Source: Prochlorococcus sp. AG-363-P01
Lineage (GTDB): Bacteria > Cyanobacteriota > Cyanobacteriia > PCC-6307 > Cyanobiaceae
Assembly: GCA_003278225.1 (NCBI GenBank)
Contig: QCGC01000003.1
Location: 94,877-139,595 of the forward strand
DNA length: 44,719 nt
Direction: 5' to 3'
The stretch's first letter is position 1. Each line of letters starts with the position of its first letter. Both the position numbers and the translations under genes were made by a program. The notes below the pieces were generated by a model that saw nothing but the letters and a program-made list of their open reading frames with translations, ran no database searches and was not told where the DNA came from. Below, one piece after another: positions 9,913 to 19,554 of this stretch.

Positions 9913-10639
9913 AAAGTTTCTGACCTGGAATTAATGGCGGACTAAATGGAGGTTGTTTTGATGAAAGTCCTAATAGATCTGCAGTAACTCGAACTTGGCC
10001 ATCGCATTCTGAGCCAGCACCTATCCCTATGACTGGGATTTTCAGTTGATTTCGCAGCTTGCTAGCAAGTTCTCCTGGGACATGCTCAAGAACGAGACTG
10101 AAACAGCCTGCTTTTTCAAGAGCGTGTGCTTGAGATAACACGTTTTCTTGGTCAGATTTCTCTTCTGCTTGGCGACGGTATCCCAATCTATGTACTGATT
10201 GTGGAGTTAGCCCAAGATGTCCCATGACTGGGATACCCATCCTTACGAGGCGCTCAATTACGGCAATAATTTCAGGCTCAGCCCCCTCCATTTTCACTGC
10301 TGATGCACAAGAGTTTTTTAGGAGGCTCCCTGCTGCTGCGACAGCTTTATCTAACCCGCATTGATAGCTCAAGAATGGGAGATCACAAACAACCAAAGGC
10401 TGCTCATTTGTGGGCTTTTTAAACCCTCTCCCAACGGCTTGAGTGTGATGAAGCATTTGATCCAGAGTGACTGGGAGAGTGGTTGTATGGCCAAGGACAA
10501 CCATTGCTAGAGAATCGCCAACAAGAACCACATCCACTCCTGCGGCTTCTACAAGGGCCGCTGAGAGGCTATCCCATGCAGTGAGCACTGTTATTGCCCT
10601 CCCCGTCTGCTTATAACGAATCAATTCTGTAGGGATCAT
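9869..10639 (-). CDS. panB: 3-methyl-2-oxobutanoate hydroxymethyltransferase
   Basis: First committed step of pantothenate (coenzyme A) synthesis; transfers a hydroxymethyl group from methylene-tetrahydrofolate to ketoisovalerate. 256 residues, normal. The TIM-barrel motifs are all visible: [74 protein letters not shown] and [15 protein letters not shown], which supply the metal and substrate ligands. It is convergent with hemW (44-nt overlap of the 3' ends). The SRP RNA begins about 40 nt upstream, divergently. Confidence 0.95.
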   Translation of the reverse strand: MIPTELIRYKQTGRAITVLTAWDSLSAALVEAAGVDVVLVGDSLAMVVLGHTTTLPVTLDQMLHHTQAVGRGFKKPTNEQPLVVCDLPFLSYQCGLDKAVAAAGSLLKNSCASAVKMEGAEPEIIAVIERLVRMGIPVMGHLGLTPQSVHRLGYRRQAEEKSDQENVLSQAHALEKAGCFSLVLEHVPGELASKLRNQLKIPVIGIGAGSECDGQVRVTADLLGLSSKQPPFSPPLIPGQKLFIEALQLWIKKQHD

Positions 10640-10680
10640 CTTTTTAGATAATCCATAAGGGTTGATTGCTAAAATTTAGT

Positions 10681-10778
10681 TGACTCGGACCCATGCGGCC
10701 CCGACTCCTAAATCTGGTCAGGACCGGAAGGTAGCAGCCACAAGGGATGCTCGAAGCAGGCGTGGATTCCGGGTCACC
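10681..10778 (+). ncRNA. ffs: Signal recognition particle RNA (4.5S type)
   Basis: Short bacterial SRP RNA of about 98 nt. The conserved core is GGTCAGGACCGGAAGGTAGC (10715-10734), with a GGAA tetraloop between ACC and GGT, and the symmetric internal loop strand AGCAGCCACA. The terminal arm is paired by TGAC/GTCA, CGGA/TCCG and CCATGC/GCGTGG between 10681-10697 and 10759-10776. No Alu domain. A T-rich run (10788-10795) follows, up to the convergent ftsZ stop. Its protein partner Ffh is coded at 40652. Confidence 0.93.
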
Positions 10779-10794
10779 TATAAACAATTTCTTT

Positions 10795-11919
10795 TTAGCT
10801 ATTTTCATCCTTGCGAACTTGTCTTAGTCGCAAGAAATCAGGAATGCCTGGTCCAGGTTCTCTCACCACGCTGTTGTTATAAGCAGATTGGGATGTCAAA
10901 TCTGCCCGCGCTCTTTGTTTGTTATAAGGCTGGTTGCTTTCAAATCCGGTAGCAATAACGGTTACTTGGATTTCGCCTTCGAGTTTCTCATCGATTACAG
11001 CTCCTACAATTATGTTTGCGTCTGGGTCAACCACTTCATAGATAACTTCAGATGCAGAGGTCATATCTTCGAGGGTCATGTCTTTTCCCCCGGTGATATT
11101 GATCACACATCCTTTAGCACCATCTATTCTGCCAGCTTCAAGAAGAGGGCTGTTAATTGCAGCTTGAGCAGCTTCAACTGATCTTGATCTGCCAGACCCT
11201 AGGCCAATACCTAGTAGGGCAGTACCTGCTTCAGTCATTACAGACCGAACATCAGCGAAATCCACATTGACTAGTCCTGGACAAGTAATGATGTCACTGA
11301 TGCCTTTGACCCCCATGCGAAGTACATCATCTGCATTGCGGAAAGCTTCACGCAATGGTGCGCCAGCAATTACATCTTTGAGGCGATCGTTTGGAATAAC
11401 AATCAAGGTATCAACATTTTCTGCTAGTCGGGCTATTCCTTCTTCTGCTTGTCTCATTCTTCGTCGCCCTTCAAAGTTAAAGGGTTTGGTAACAATCCCA
11501 ACGGTAAGAGCTCCACTTTCTTTTGCTACTTCAGCAACGACAGGTGCTGCCCCTGTGCCCGTTCCTCCTCCCATTCCTGCAGCAATAAATACTAGGTCCG
11601 AACCTTGAAGAGCTTCTTGCAATTCAGCCCGAGATTCTTCAGCTGCTTTTTGACCAATACTTGGATTTCCTCCTGCGCCTAAACCTCTTGTGAGGGTTTG
11701 GCCAAGTTGTAATCTGTTTTGAGCCTGAGACTCTATGAGGGCTTGAGCATCGGTATTTAGGACTCGATAAGCAACCCCTTCTAGATCACTTAAAATCATT
11801 CCATTGACGGCGTTGCTGCCTCCGCCGCCTACACCAATGACTTCTATACGGGCTGATTGGCTTGGACTTATTCCGTCCATTTTCATCAGGCCAAATTTGT
11901 TTCCGCTTCCCATCTCCAT
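10795..11919 (-). CDS. ftsZ: Cell division GTPase FtsZ
   Basis: Tubulin-like protein that builds the division ring. 374 residues. The N-terminal loop [11 protein letters not shown] is at 29-39 and the tubulin signature GGGTGTG at 117-123; the T7 loop NVDFADV follows. The C-terminal peptide is [12 protein letters not shown], the usual docking peptide for membrane anchors, here presumably Ftn2 because cyanobacteria lack FtsA. A 178-nt leader separates it from the J-domain gene upstream and holds a GGGAG/CTCCC hairpin (12030-12046), which could affect ftsZ expression. Met1 or Met12 could start the protein. Confidence 0.96.
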   Translation of the reverse strand: MEMGSGNKFGLMKMDGISPSQSARIEVIGVGGGGSNAVNGMILSDLEGVAYRVLNTDAQALIESQAQNRLQLGQTLTRGLGAGGNPSIGQKAAEESRAELQEALQGSDLVFIAAGMGGGTGTGAAPVVAEVAKESGALTVGIVTKPFNFEGRRRMRQAEEGIARLAENVDTLIVIPNDRLKDVIAGAPLREAFRNADDVLRMGVKGISDIITCPGLVNVDFADVRSVMTEAGTALLGIGLGSGRSRSVEAAQAAINSPLLEAGRIDGAKGCVINITGGKDMTLEDMTSASEVIYEVVDPDANIIVGAVIDEKLEGEIQVTVIATGFESNQPYNKQRARADLTSQSAYNNSVVREPGPGIPDFLRLRQVRKDENS

Positions 11920-12029
11920 TTTCAGGTGTAAGCAATGCTTGTTAAGTGCATTCTTGGGTGCATTATGTATTCACGACAGTCTTCTGTTGGGATTTTCAAA
12001 AAAGTTACCTTTTTTATGAGTTTGGTGAT

Positions 12030-12046
12030 GGGAGCTTAAAACTCCC
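12030..12046. repeat. Small hairpin in the ftsZ leader
   Basis: GGGAG and CTCCC arms around a 7-nt AT loop, between the J-domain gene and ftsZ. No T-run follows in either direction, so not a clear terminator. Could be an RNA stem in the ftsZ leader. Confidence 0.35.
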
Positions 12047-12097
12047 TGGAAATGCTGATTTTGCTCCTTAAACCTAGTTCCTAAAGGGGTTTGAGCC

Positions 12098-12490
12098 TTA
12101 AAATACAAATGCGTTCAGGAAAATTATAGTAACGAAAGCAATTAGAAGAATTAGAAATTTTTCTGCAGAATTAAAGGTGCTATTACCATTATTGTCTTTA
12201 TTTTCGGGTTCTTGAGAAAATCCTGTAGAGGTTTTTTGGATAACTTCTTTGATTTCAATACTAGGTCTACCAGCGATTTCCCATTCAAATCGCTTTTTAG
12301 GGTCACTGAGGACTAGATAAGCTTCGTTAATCCATTTGAAACGTTCCTCAGCACTTTGATCGTGACGATTCAAATCAGGGTGCCAGCGCTTAGCTTCTCT
12401 TTTAAAAGCTTTTCTTAGTTGATCAGAATTGCTCCCTGGAGATAGTCCTAGTAAGGACCAATAAGTAAAAGTATTGGCTGACGAAGTCAT
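12098..12490 (-). CDS. Membrane-anchored J-domain (DnaJ-like) protein
   Basis: 130 residues. Residues 9-70 form a J domain: YWSLLGLSPGSNSDQLRKAF, then the Hsp70-activating HPD at 37-39 (WHPDLNRH) and INEAYLVLSDPKKRFEWE. A polar linker follows, then a C-terminal transmembrane helix at 110-130 (KFLILLIAFVTIIFLNAFVF). There is no Gly/Phe or zinc domain, so it is a type III J protein, tail-anchored, likely recruiting DnaK to a membrane site. It lies between ftsQ and ftsZ in the division block, which suggests, but does not show, a role in septum or envelope assembly. Confidence 0.85.
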   Translation of the reverse strand: MTSSANTFTYWSLLGLSPGSNSDQLRKAFKREAKRWHPDLNRHDQSAEERFKWINEAYLVLSDPKKRFEWEIAGRPSIEIKEVIQKTSTGFSQEPENKDNNGNSTFNSAEKFLILLIAFVTIIFLNAFVF

Positions 12491-12714
12491 TTTCTCTTGG
12501 ATTTCAATATGAGATTCTCACTATCGATATCAATAAAGTGGCTTTAATGCCAGGCTTGGATCAATGATTGTTTGTTTTTATGATGATCTATAAAAAATCT
12601 AGAGGGTTGTTAATTCTGTCTTTTACCTTTTGGTTTTGACTTTATCTTGAATCGTTTATCTAGATAAATAGGAGTTAATTGCCATTGAATAGTCTCTCAA
12701 CTTTCACATTTATC

Positions 12715-13575
12715 TCAGGGTATTTTTGGTATTTGCAATTCTGGTTTTGAGGGATCCTTTAAGTCGAGGATTGCCCCATTCTGCCTCACAAGATCTGAAG
12801 GTAAATTCTTGCTCAATTGACGTATTGCTTTAATTTGTGCGTTGAAGTTATTATTACTAGAGCCTAGATGTATGAGGTCGAAGTCTTCTGTTTTCAGGCT
12901 AAGTTCACTATTAGGATTTACTATAATTCTTTTTAGAGGACTGCCAAGCTTCTCTTTATTTTGAAGAATTATTGAAACCCATTCCTTTTTTATAGGCATC
13001 CAACCTTCTACATAGATATCTTTTTTAGGCAGTTCAATTAAGCTTGACATACTTATAGGCATCCAGTATCCATATATGTCAAGCATGCCTAATTCCTTAC
13101 CTTTTGGGCCCCTTCTGTCTGCGTAAACTATAGGCTTCCTTTCTGTCAGCTCTATCTCTAAGCTAGGAGGAATCAGTAGACGACGAATCTGAACATTTTT
13201 GATTGGCAGATTTCTTAGCAGGTTGATCTCAAGTTTTTTTGGGTTAATTGTAAAAAGCGGTCTAGGAAATTTAAATTCAGAGGCAACTATAATTATGTTT
13301 CTATCTATTTTGGAGCTTCCTTTTACATGTATTTGAGCTGAATTAATTGGCCTCCAACCATTATGTATTAATAATATGCCTAGGCCAGATGTTATTGAGC
13401 TAAATATAATTATACGCCATAGCTGTATAAGTTGTTTGTTTCGTTGATCAACATTAATTCTGCGACGCCTTTCAATTCTTGGGTTTGTTTTAAAGAGAAG
13501 TGGATCTGAAGACTTTTTGTTATTCGATTTGTTTATAGATCGCACCGAGCTTTCTCCATTAGCTGATTCATCCAT
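12715..13575 (-). CDS. ftsQ: Cell division protein FtsQ
   Basis: Bitopic division protein. Residues 1-50 are basic and polar, with one transmembrane helix at about 53-70 (IIIFSSITSGLGILLIHNG). A POTRA-type domain follows (INSAQIHVKGSSKIDRNIIIVAS, LEINLLRNLPIKNVQIRRLLIPPSLEIELTERKPIVYA), then the FtsQ beta domain. The phrase LEIELTERKP is diagnostic for the FtsQ/DivIB family. 286 residues is normal. Its start lies inside the end of the upstream membrane protein gene (43-nt overlap), which implies coupled translation. Confidence 0.87.
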   Translation of the reverse strand: MDESANGESSVRSINKSNNKKSSDPLLFKTNPRIERRRRINVDQRNKQLIQLWRIIIFSSITSGLGILLIHNGWRPINSAQIHVKGSSKIDRNIIIVASEFKFPRPLFTINPKKLEINLLRNLPIKNVQIRRLLIPPSLEIELTERKPIVYADRRGPKGKELGMLDIYGYWMPISMSSLIELPKKDIYVEGWMPIKKEWVSIILQNKEKLGSPLKRIIVNPNSELSLKTEDFDLIHLGSSNNNFNAQIKAIRQLSKNLPSDLVRQNGAILDLKDPSKPELQIPKIP

Positions 13576-13970
13576 TTCCGGGCTTGTTCAGCATCTGAGA
13601 AAGGGACATCCATCTCCTTGCCTCCTCCAATAAGTCTTAATCGACATCGCCCTTGTGATTCTGTGGTTAGCGGGGCTTCTCCTGAGGTGAGTGCCATTAG
13701 TTCCAAAAGCTCTAATTGTTTTATTTCAAAGGTATCTTGCTCTTGAAAAGCCCCTGCTTCAAAGCTACTCCAACTGAAGATTCCTTCTTTAAGGCGGGCA
13801 GCCCCTGAACCGTCTAATTTTGACAACTCTGAACCTTCTGCCCAGTTTAGGAAAAGGTTTTGTCTTCGTCTTTCTAGCCAACCAAGTGCTGTTAAAAGAA
13901 CAAAGACAATCAGAAGGGGAAACCAGATTAAACCGTGAATCATGGGAGGTTTAAAGAAATCTTCTTGCAC
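13533..13970 (-). CDS. Small membrane protein upstream of ftsQ, unknown function
   Basis: Unrecognised 145-residue protein. One N-terminal helix (residues 13-32, GLIWFPLLIVFVLLTALGWL) is followed by ERRRQNLFL and a globular domain of about 100 residues with alternating charged and hydrophobic segments. It is sandwiched between ddl (16-nt gap) and ftsQ (43-nt overlap), so it is part of the envelope operon and a candidate division or wall-synthesis accessory factor (inference). Start MQEDFFKP is the only clear Met before the helix. Confidence 0.7.
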   Translation of the reverse strand: MQEDFFKPPMIHGLIWFPLLIVFVLLTALGWLERRRQNLFLNWAEGSELSKLDGSGAARLKEGIFSWSSFEAGAFQEQDTFEIKQLELLELMALTSGEAPLTTESQGRCRLRLIGGGKEMDVPFSDAEQARKWMNQLMEKARCDL

Positions 13971-13985
13971 ATTGGATTGAGCAAT

Positions 13986-15047
13986 TCATTCTCTAGCTAT
14001 TTCAATGAGCTTTGCGACTAGTTGTTCAAGAGTTACACCAGTCACTTCCCAAAGCTTTGGATACATGCTCTGAGATGTAAATCCAGGCAATGTATTGATT
14101 TCATTTACCCATAGTGCATCTTCTTCTTCTTTATAGAAAAAGTCGACCCTTGCCATCCCATTTGCTCCTATGGCGTTACATGCTTGTAAAGTTAAGAGCT
14201 GAACTCTTTCCTTAACTCTTTTCGGAAGAGGGGCAGGTATAAGCATTTGACTTGAGCATTGTGCATATTTTGTTTGATAGTCATACCAATCTGAGTCAAA
14301 GCGTATTTCTCCTACCTCTGAAGCTTTGAGCTCAGAGACACCTAGAACCGCACATTCGAGTTCCCTTGCAGCTACTGCTTTTTCTATAACTATTCGTTGA
14401 TCCAGACTTGCTGCTTCTTCGAGGCCGGATATTAATTCTAATTTGTTATGAGCTTTAGTAATCCCTACTGACGATCCTAGGTTGGCGGGTTTAACAAAGC
14501 AGGGGTATCCAATTTGAGCTTTTAGCCTTTGGATGAGCTCTTCTTTTAAACTCATTTCTCTTAGTTCAGCGGCATTTGCACCGCAGTAAGCCACTTGAGG
14601 TAAACCTGCAGAAGCAAAGGCTGCCTTCATTGCCAATTTGTCCATGCCAACGGCAGAAGCTAATACTCCAGATCCAACAAAAGGTTTATCTATTAATTTG
14701 AACAGTCCTTGTACGGTGCCATCTTCTCCGTTTGGGCCATGAAGGACTGGATACCAGACTTCTATCGCTTCGCTTCCTTCAGGTAGTCCCTTAAACCCTC
14801 TATTGGAAATTGGTTGTGGCAACTCTTTTTCGTGAAGTGAAGTACCTTTATCGAGAGCTCTTTGTGCGATATCTTCGGGCCACCAGTGACCTTGCAAGTC
14901 TATATAGATAGCTATTGGCTTAAATTTTTGGACATTCTTTCCACTTTTTAAAGCATTTAGAACAGTTGTGGCTGATTTAATTGAGACATTGTGCTCTCTA
15001 GAAGCACCACCGAAAACAATACCTACAGAGGTTCTGGATGAAGGCAT
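13986..15047 (-). CDS. ddl: D-alanine--D-alanine ligase
   Basis: ATP-grasp enzyme that makes the D-Ala-D-Ala dipeptide for peptidoglycan. 353 residues. N-terminal [14 protein letters not shown], central [15 protein letters not shown] (catalytic Glu and substrate-binding region), [17 protein letters not shown] (ATP-binding), and the C-terminal [19 protein letters not shown], where the metal-binding Asn/Glu sit. [14 protein letters not shown] gives a natural start. Followed by the small membrane gene and ftsQ, an order shared with many dcw clusters. Confidence 0.95.
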   Translation of the reverse strand: MPSSRTSVGIVFGGASREHNVSIKSATTVLNALKSGKNVQKFKPIAIYIDLQGHWWPEDIAQRALDKGTSLHEKELPQPISNRGFKGLPEGSEAIEVWYPVLHGPNGEDGTVQGLFKLIDKPFVGSGVLASAVGMDKLAMKAAFASAGLPQVAYCGANAAELREMSLKEELIQRLKAQIGYPCFVKPANLGSSVGITKAHNKLELISGLEEAASLDQRIVIEKAVAARELECAVLGVSELKASEVGEIRFDSDWYDYQTKYAQCSSQMLIPAPLPKRVKERVQLLTLQACNAIGANGMARVDFFYKEEEDALWVNEINTLPGFTSQSMYPKLWEVTGVTLEQLVAKLIEIARE

Positions 15048-15104
15048 GTAATTTCTATAAAATTTTAGTGATACTTTTCAAAAGGATTAATATGGGTAGA
15101 AAAT

Positions 15105-16523
15105 TCATTTCAATGGGGTTCCACTTAGAGAAAAAGAACGTACTTCATTGATTTGTAGTGAAACTAGTTCCCCAGGCTTATATAGATAACCAGTTGGCCC
15201 TTTCTCTGGAAAAAATGTTAATCGATTGGTTCTAGTGCGGCCCATAAGTTGTTCTTGATTCTTCGGGTTAAATCCTTCTATAAGGACTTCCTCAATAGCA
15301 TTTTTGTAACGATTATTTCTTTGTTTTGCTGTTGCCTCAACTAATAAATTGAGCTCTTTAAGGCGTTCTATTTTTACTTTTTCTGGAAGTTGATTCCTCC
15401 AATTTGCAGCAGGTGTATTAGGGCGAGGAGAGAAGGCAGCAGTATTAACCTGGTCGAATCCTATCTCTTCAATTATTGCAAGAGTTTTTTGAAATTGACT
15501 ATCGCTTTCTCCAGGGAATGCAACAATAACATCAGCGCTAATTGAAGCATTTGGGATTAGCTCTCTTATTCGATCAACTATTCTTTTATATCTTTCAATT
15601 GTATAGCCTCTGCCCATTGCTTTCAGAATATTATTATCTCCACTTTGAAAAGGAATGTGAAAATGTTCACAAACTTTTTTTAGCTCAGAGCAAGTTTTAA
15701 TTAATCGTTGAGTGAAATATCTAGGGTGACTTGTTGCAAAGCGGATCCTTTCAATGCCTTTTATGTCGTGAATGTAGAGAAGCAGATCTGTCAATGTGTT
15801 TTGACGCCTTCCTTCTTTGGTAATACCTGGTAGATCTCGTCCATAAGCATCAATATTTTGGCCTAGGAGAGTGATCTCTTTATATCCCAATGAAGCCAGA
15901 TGCTCTATCTCTAATCTGATTGCTTGAGGTGATCTTGATTGTTCCTTTCCCCTGACAGACGGAACGACACAATATGTACAACGCTCATTACAACCATAAA
16001 TCACATTTACCCATGCACAGATATTGCTTTCCCGACGTGCGGTAGTCAGATCTTCTAAAATGTGACTTTGTTCAGTGGCTATAACTTGTTGACCATTTTC
16101 GACTTGGTTGAGTAGGGACTCCAATCTGTTTGCATGTTGGGGGCCCATTACAAGATCAATTTCTGGGACTCTTCTGAGAAGTGACTCACCCTCTTGTTGT
16201 GCTACACATCCAGCAACTACCAGTTTTAAATGAGGTAAGATTTTTTTTCTTTTTGCTTGACGACCTAAATAGCTATATACCTTTTGCTCAGCATTATCTC
16301 GAATAGTACAAGTGTTATATAACACTAAATCAGCTTCTAGTTCTTCTTTCGCCTTTTGATATCCGATTTTTTCTAGGATCCCTGCCATTCGCTCAGAATC
16401 TGCTTTGTTCATTTGGCAGCCGAAAGTTGTAATCCAATAACTGCCTAGGGGAAGACCTGTAGTGAAAGATTTTTTGGACTTAGGGGCTTTGTGAGTTTGG
16501 ATCACGTTAATAGTTGGTCTCAA
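15105..16523 (-). CDS. miaB: tRNA-2-methylthio-N6-isopentenyladenosine synthase MiaB
   Basis: Radical SAM methylthiotransferase that adds the 2-methylthio group to i6A37 in tRNA. 472 residues with a basic N-terminal extension of about 25. The N-terminal domain holds three cluster Cys at 36 ([10 protein letters not shown]), 72 ([10 protein letters not shown]) and 106 (AGCVAQQ). The radical SAM motif is [12 protein letters not shown] with Cys at 178, 182 and 185. The C-terminal TRAM domain ([14 protein letters not shown]) ends it. The N-terminal MNKADSE and the TIRDNAE phrase separate MiaB from RimO. First gene upstream of ddl, same strand. Confidence 0.95.
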   Translation of the reverse strand: MRPTINVIQTHKAPKSKKSFTTGLPLGSYWITTFGCQMNKADSERMAGILEKIGYQKAKEELEADLVLYNTCTIRDNAEQKVYSYLGRQAKRKKILPHLKLVVAGCVAQQEGESLLRRVPEIDLVMGPQHANRLESLLNQVENGQQVIATEQSHILEDLTTARRESNICAWVNVIYGCNERCTYCVVPSVRGKEQSRSPQAIRLEIEHLASLGYKEITLLGQNIDAYGRDLPGITKEGRRQNTLTDLLLYIHDIKGIERIRFATSHPRYFTQRLIKTCSELKKVCEHFHIPFQSGDNNILKAMGRGYTIERYKRIVDRIRELIPNASISADVIVAFPGESDSQFQKTLAIIEEIGFDQVNTAAFSPRPNTPAANWRNQLPEKVKIERLKELNLLVEATAKQRNNRYKNAIEEVLIEGFNPKNQEQLMGRTRTNRLTFFPEKGPTGYLYKPGELVSLQINEVRSFSLSGTPLK

Positions 16524-16622
16524 GTGATCAAATTGAACTCAAAGATCTAAACAGGCTCTAAATCATCAAGAACCTTGTTTCTTAATGATTATGTAAATCC
16601 TAGAAGAATCTTTGAGGATGAG

Positions 16623-16696
16623 GGCGAGCGAGGGGATTCGAACCCCCGAATGGCGGCGCCACAAGCCGCTGCCTTAACCACTTGGCGACGCCCGCC
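16623..16696 (-). tRNA. tRNA-His (GTG)
   Basis: Minus-strand cloverleaf. The acceptor GCGGGCG pairs with CGCTCGC (one G-T). The anticodon stem is GCGGC/GCCGC with loop TTGTGGC, so the anticodon is GTG. The T-arm GGGGGTTCGAATCCCC is clear. A genomic G at -1 opposite C73 marks it as tRNA-His. No CCA is encoded. Confidence 0.95.
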
Positions 16697-16933
16697 GCGT
16701 CGTTATGAATTTACCAATTCATATGCTAATTAATCTGAAATTTGTTTCTGATGAAAAATTGGACATTCCAGAAATATTCTGATGAGAACCAGTTTTGTAT
16801 GTTTAGAGTTTCATTACTAAGTTCTGCGAGCATAAAATTGACCTATTAGGGGAACTCTCTTTGCACCATCTCCACCTTTGTCACAAGAACTTCAATATAG
16901 AGCTTTATTCCCTTTGGATAAGTGGATCTCATA

Positions 16934-18208
16934 ATGGATGAGAAGGGTCATAACAGCCTTGATGCTTGGGTCCCCCGCAGCTTGGTTCGAAGTGGAAAAG
17001 AAGTTTTATCAGCTTCAGTTACAGCAGAAGGTCTTTGCTCTGTTCGAATAGGCTGGGAAGGGGGTGTAATTACTTCTCTTGAACCGATTCACTGTGAATC
17101 AAAATCTTCTTTAAAACTACTTCTCCCGAGGTTGGTAGAGCCACATACTCATATTGATAAAGCATTTACTTGGTTTGAGACACCTAATTTGGCGGGAGAT
17201 TATCAAGGTGCTCTTGCTGCGAATCTTCAAGGCCATAAGAATCGTATGCCCCAAGATGTTCTTGTTAGGGCTGAGAGAGCTCTAGGGCTTGCATTAAATA
17301 ATGGACATAGAGCAATTAGAAGTCATGTGGATAGCTTTGGACCAGTTGCTGATCAAAGCTGGGAAGTTTTGCTAGGTCTTCGTAGTGAATGGCAATCATT
17401 AATTGAGTTGCAGTTGGTAGCTTTGGTGCCTTTGGAATATTGGACTACAAGTCAAGGCTATTTATTGGCATCTCGTGTAGCTGCAGCTGGTTGCCTTTTG
17501 GGAGGAGTGCTTGTACCACCTTTTGATAAAGAGGCTTCTCGCTCTTTGTTATGTCACTTGATAAAAACAGCTAACGACCTCAATTGTGGGATTGATCTTC
17601 ATATTGATGAATCCCAGATCGAACCTGCTGCAGGCATAAAGCTATTGATTGAAGTCCTTGATCAAATTGGTACAAATGTATCGATTACCTGTAGTCATTT
17701 GAGCAGTATGAGCCTTTTGCCTCGCAGAGCTTTACAACGTATGGCTGACCACTTGGCTCAACATGAAATTAATGTAGTTGCTTTGCCCCTCACTAATGCT
17801 TGGTTGTTGGGGCGTAAAACAGGAAAAACTCCAGATCAAAGATTATTGGCTCCTGTCGCTCAGCTTCAGCAGGCCGGAGTCAAAGTTGCTGTTGGCGGAG
17901 ATAACGTTCAAGACCCTTGGTTTCCTATAGGCAACCTGGACCCTCTTGCGTTGATGTCATTTTCAATGCCTTTTGCTCAATTGGCTCCTTGGAAGCGTTT
18001 AGGCTTGTCTCCTTTTACTACTTCTGCTGCAAATTTAATGGGGTTGGAATGGGATGGCACTATTGGCATAGGAAGCCCTGCTGAATTACTGCTTTTGGAC
18101 GCAAGTAGTTGGTCTGAAGCCCTTTCTTCGCCACCACAACGAAGAGTTTTGATTCATGGTTGTTGGGCTGATGAAATGACTATCCCTAGAACAAAATCGA
18201 AATTATGA
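16934..18208 (+). CDS. Cytosine-deaminase-like amidohydrolase, substrate unknown
   Basis: Metal-dependent amidohydrolase of the cytosine deaminase (CodA/AtzC-like) branch. Metal ligands are seen in EPHTHIDKAF, LHIDESQ, CSHLSS and VGGDNVQDPWFPIG. In E. coli CodA the last segment reads HDD; here it is GDN, so the Asp that contacts the cytosine ring appears to be Asn, which argues for another substrate. C-terminal SAANLMGLEWDGTIGIGSPAELLLLDA is the usual amidohydrolase end. About 424 residues from ATG 16934; a GTG at 16922 would add four. It overlaps the FAD oxidase by ATGA, so they form one operon. Family confident, substrate not. Confidence 0.82.
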   Translation: MDEKGHNSLDAWVPRSLVRSGKEVLSASVTAEGLCSVRIGWEGGVITSLEPIHCESKSSLKLLLPRLVEPHTHIDKAFTWFETPNLAGDYQGALAANLQGHKNRMPQDVLVRAERALGLALNNGHRAIRSHVDSFGPVADQSWEVLLGLRSEWQSLIELQLVALVPLEYWTTSQGYLLASRVAAAGCLLGGVLVPPFDKEASRSLLCHLIKTANDLNCGIDLHIDESQIEPAAGIKLLIEVLDQIGTNVSITCSHLSSMSLLPRRALQRMADHLAQHEINVVALPLTNAWLLGRKTGKTPDQRLLAPVAQLQQAGVKVAVGGDNVQDPWFPIGNLDPLALMSFSMPFAQLAPWKRLGLSPFTTSAANLMGLEWDGTIGIGSPAELLLLDASSWSEALSSPPQRRVLIHGCWADEMTIPRTKSKL

Positions 18209-19545
18209 AAGGCAACACTCTTCCTTTTGAACTGATTAGGGATTTGCAGAACATTCCTGGAATAGAGATTTTTGATATGCCTTCTGATCGGAAGAACTTC
18301 TCACGAGATTTTTTCGAATATTCCCCGGTTTTACAAACCAAACTCAAAGGTTGTTGTGCTGATCTTATCGTTCGTCCATTAAATGTTGAATCAGTTGGCT
18401 TGGTAGCTGGAAAATGTTTGGAATATGGCATCCCTTTAACTCTCAGGGGTGCTGGCACAGGTAACTATGGCCAGGCAGTTCCTCTTTGTGGGGGCATTGT
18501 GATGCTTATGGGGGCTTTGCGTAAGATTCGCAATTTCAACACTATTAACGGAGAAGTCACAGTTGAAGCAGGTTGCCTATTGGGAGATTTAAATAAATAT
18601 TTAATTAGTAAAGGGCGGCAATTGAGACTCCTTCCTAGTACCTGGAGAAGTGCTTCTATAGGTGGATTTATTGCAGGTGGTTCGGGTGGTATTGGCTCAG
18701 TAAGGTGGGGCTTTTTGCGAGATCCTGGTCATCTCCTAGGCCTTGAAGTTATTACTGTTGAAAAAAAAATTAGAAGATTGCAACTTGATGCAGCCGCAGC
18801 AGAGGCACTTAACCATGCTTATGGCACTAATGGGATTATTACAGCTTTAACACTGGCGACTACAAATGCTGTGGATTGGCAGGAAGTTTCAATTGATTGT
18901 GAGGATTGGTCAGCAGCAGTACAACTCCTTCTGAGTTGCTCTCGTGCAGCTATTGAATTACATCTTTGCAGTTTGCTTGAACAAGAAATTGTCGAGCATC
19001 TTCCTTCTTGGTCAGGTCCACCTCTGGGCAAGCATCGAATTTTGGCTTTAGTTGCTCCTGATAGCGTTAGTACTGTTCAACGCTTGGCCAATGCTGTTGG
19101 GGCTACATTTCATCTTTTAGGTCCAGAGAAACTTGGTAGTGGAAATGGATTGCGAGAGCTTTCTTGGAATCACACGACTTTGCATATGCGTGCATTAGAT
19201 ACAGATTGGACTTATTTGCAGATGCTATTGCCTCAGCCTGAATTGGAAGCAATGAATGAATTAAAAAGCCGATGGGGCGACGATCTCCTTTGGCATCTAG
19301 AAGCAGTTCGCCAGCAAGGAGTTCAGAGGCTCGCAGCACTACCAATTGTTCGATGGAGAGGGGTGGATTTGTTAAATCAGTTAATGAGACATTGCAAAAA
19401 TGTAGGGGCCATAATGTTTAATCCTCATGCAATTACCGTAGAAGATGGAGGCCTTGGTGTTATTGATGTCGACCAAGTAGAGACAAAGCGACAATTTGAT
19501 CCAAAAGGTATATTAAATCCAGGTAAATTGAAAGGTTGGTCTTAA
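18205..19545 (+). CDS. FAD-linked oxidase (GlcD/GlcE-like, PCMH-type)
   Basis: Vanillyl-alcohol-oxidase-type flavoprotein. The FAD-binding domain shows LIVRPLNVESVGLVAGKC, LTLRGAGTGNYGQAVPLCGG, VTVEAGCLLGDLNKYL, STWRSASIGGFIAGGSGGIGSVRWGFLRD and the YGTNGIIT segment. The C-terminus (FDPKGILNPGKLKGW) is the typical end. 446 residues. It is similar to glycolate oxidase subunits, but no iron-sulfur partner is nearby, so glycolate is not assured. The ATGA overlap with the amidohydrolase means co-translation and probably one pathway. It converges with folC, 9 nt apart. Confidence 0.85.
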   Translation: MKGNTLPFELIRDLQNIPGIEIFDMPSDRKNFSRDFFEYSPVLQTKLKGCCADLIVRPLNVESVGLVAGKCLEYGIPLTLRGAGTGNYGQAVPLCGGIVMLMGALRKIRNFNTINGEVTVEAGCLLGDLNKYLISKGRQLRLLPSTWRSASIGGFIAGGSGGIGSVRWGFLRDPGHLLGLEVITVEKKIRRLQLDAAAAEALNHAYGTNGIITALTLATTNAVDWQEVSIDCEDWSAAVQLLLSCSRAAIELHLCSLLEQEIVEHLPSWSGPPLGKHRILALVAPDSVSTVQRLANAVGATFHLLGPEKLGSGNGLRELSWNHTTLHMRALDTDWTYLQMLLPQPELEAMNELKSRWGDDLLWHLEAVRQQGVQRLAALPIVRWRGVDLLNQLMRHCKNVGAIMFNPHAITVEDGGLGVIDVDQVETKRQFDPKGILNPGKLKGWS

Positions 19546-19554
19546 TTTTTAGAT

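Noticed and set aside
10680-10952. Plus-strand frame of 90 codons
   Set aside because: It covers the SRP RNA and the antisense end of ftsZ; no protein features.
11267-11608. Plus-strand frame of 113 codons
   Set aside because: Antisense shadow of ftsZ.
16623-16696. Missing CCA in the tRNAs as a sign of pseudogenes
   Set aside because: Absence of encoded CCA is normal in many cyanobacterial tRNAs; all three folds are intact.
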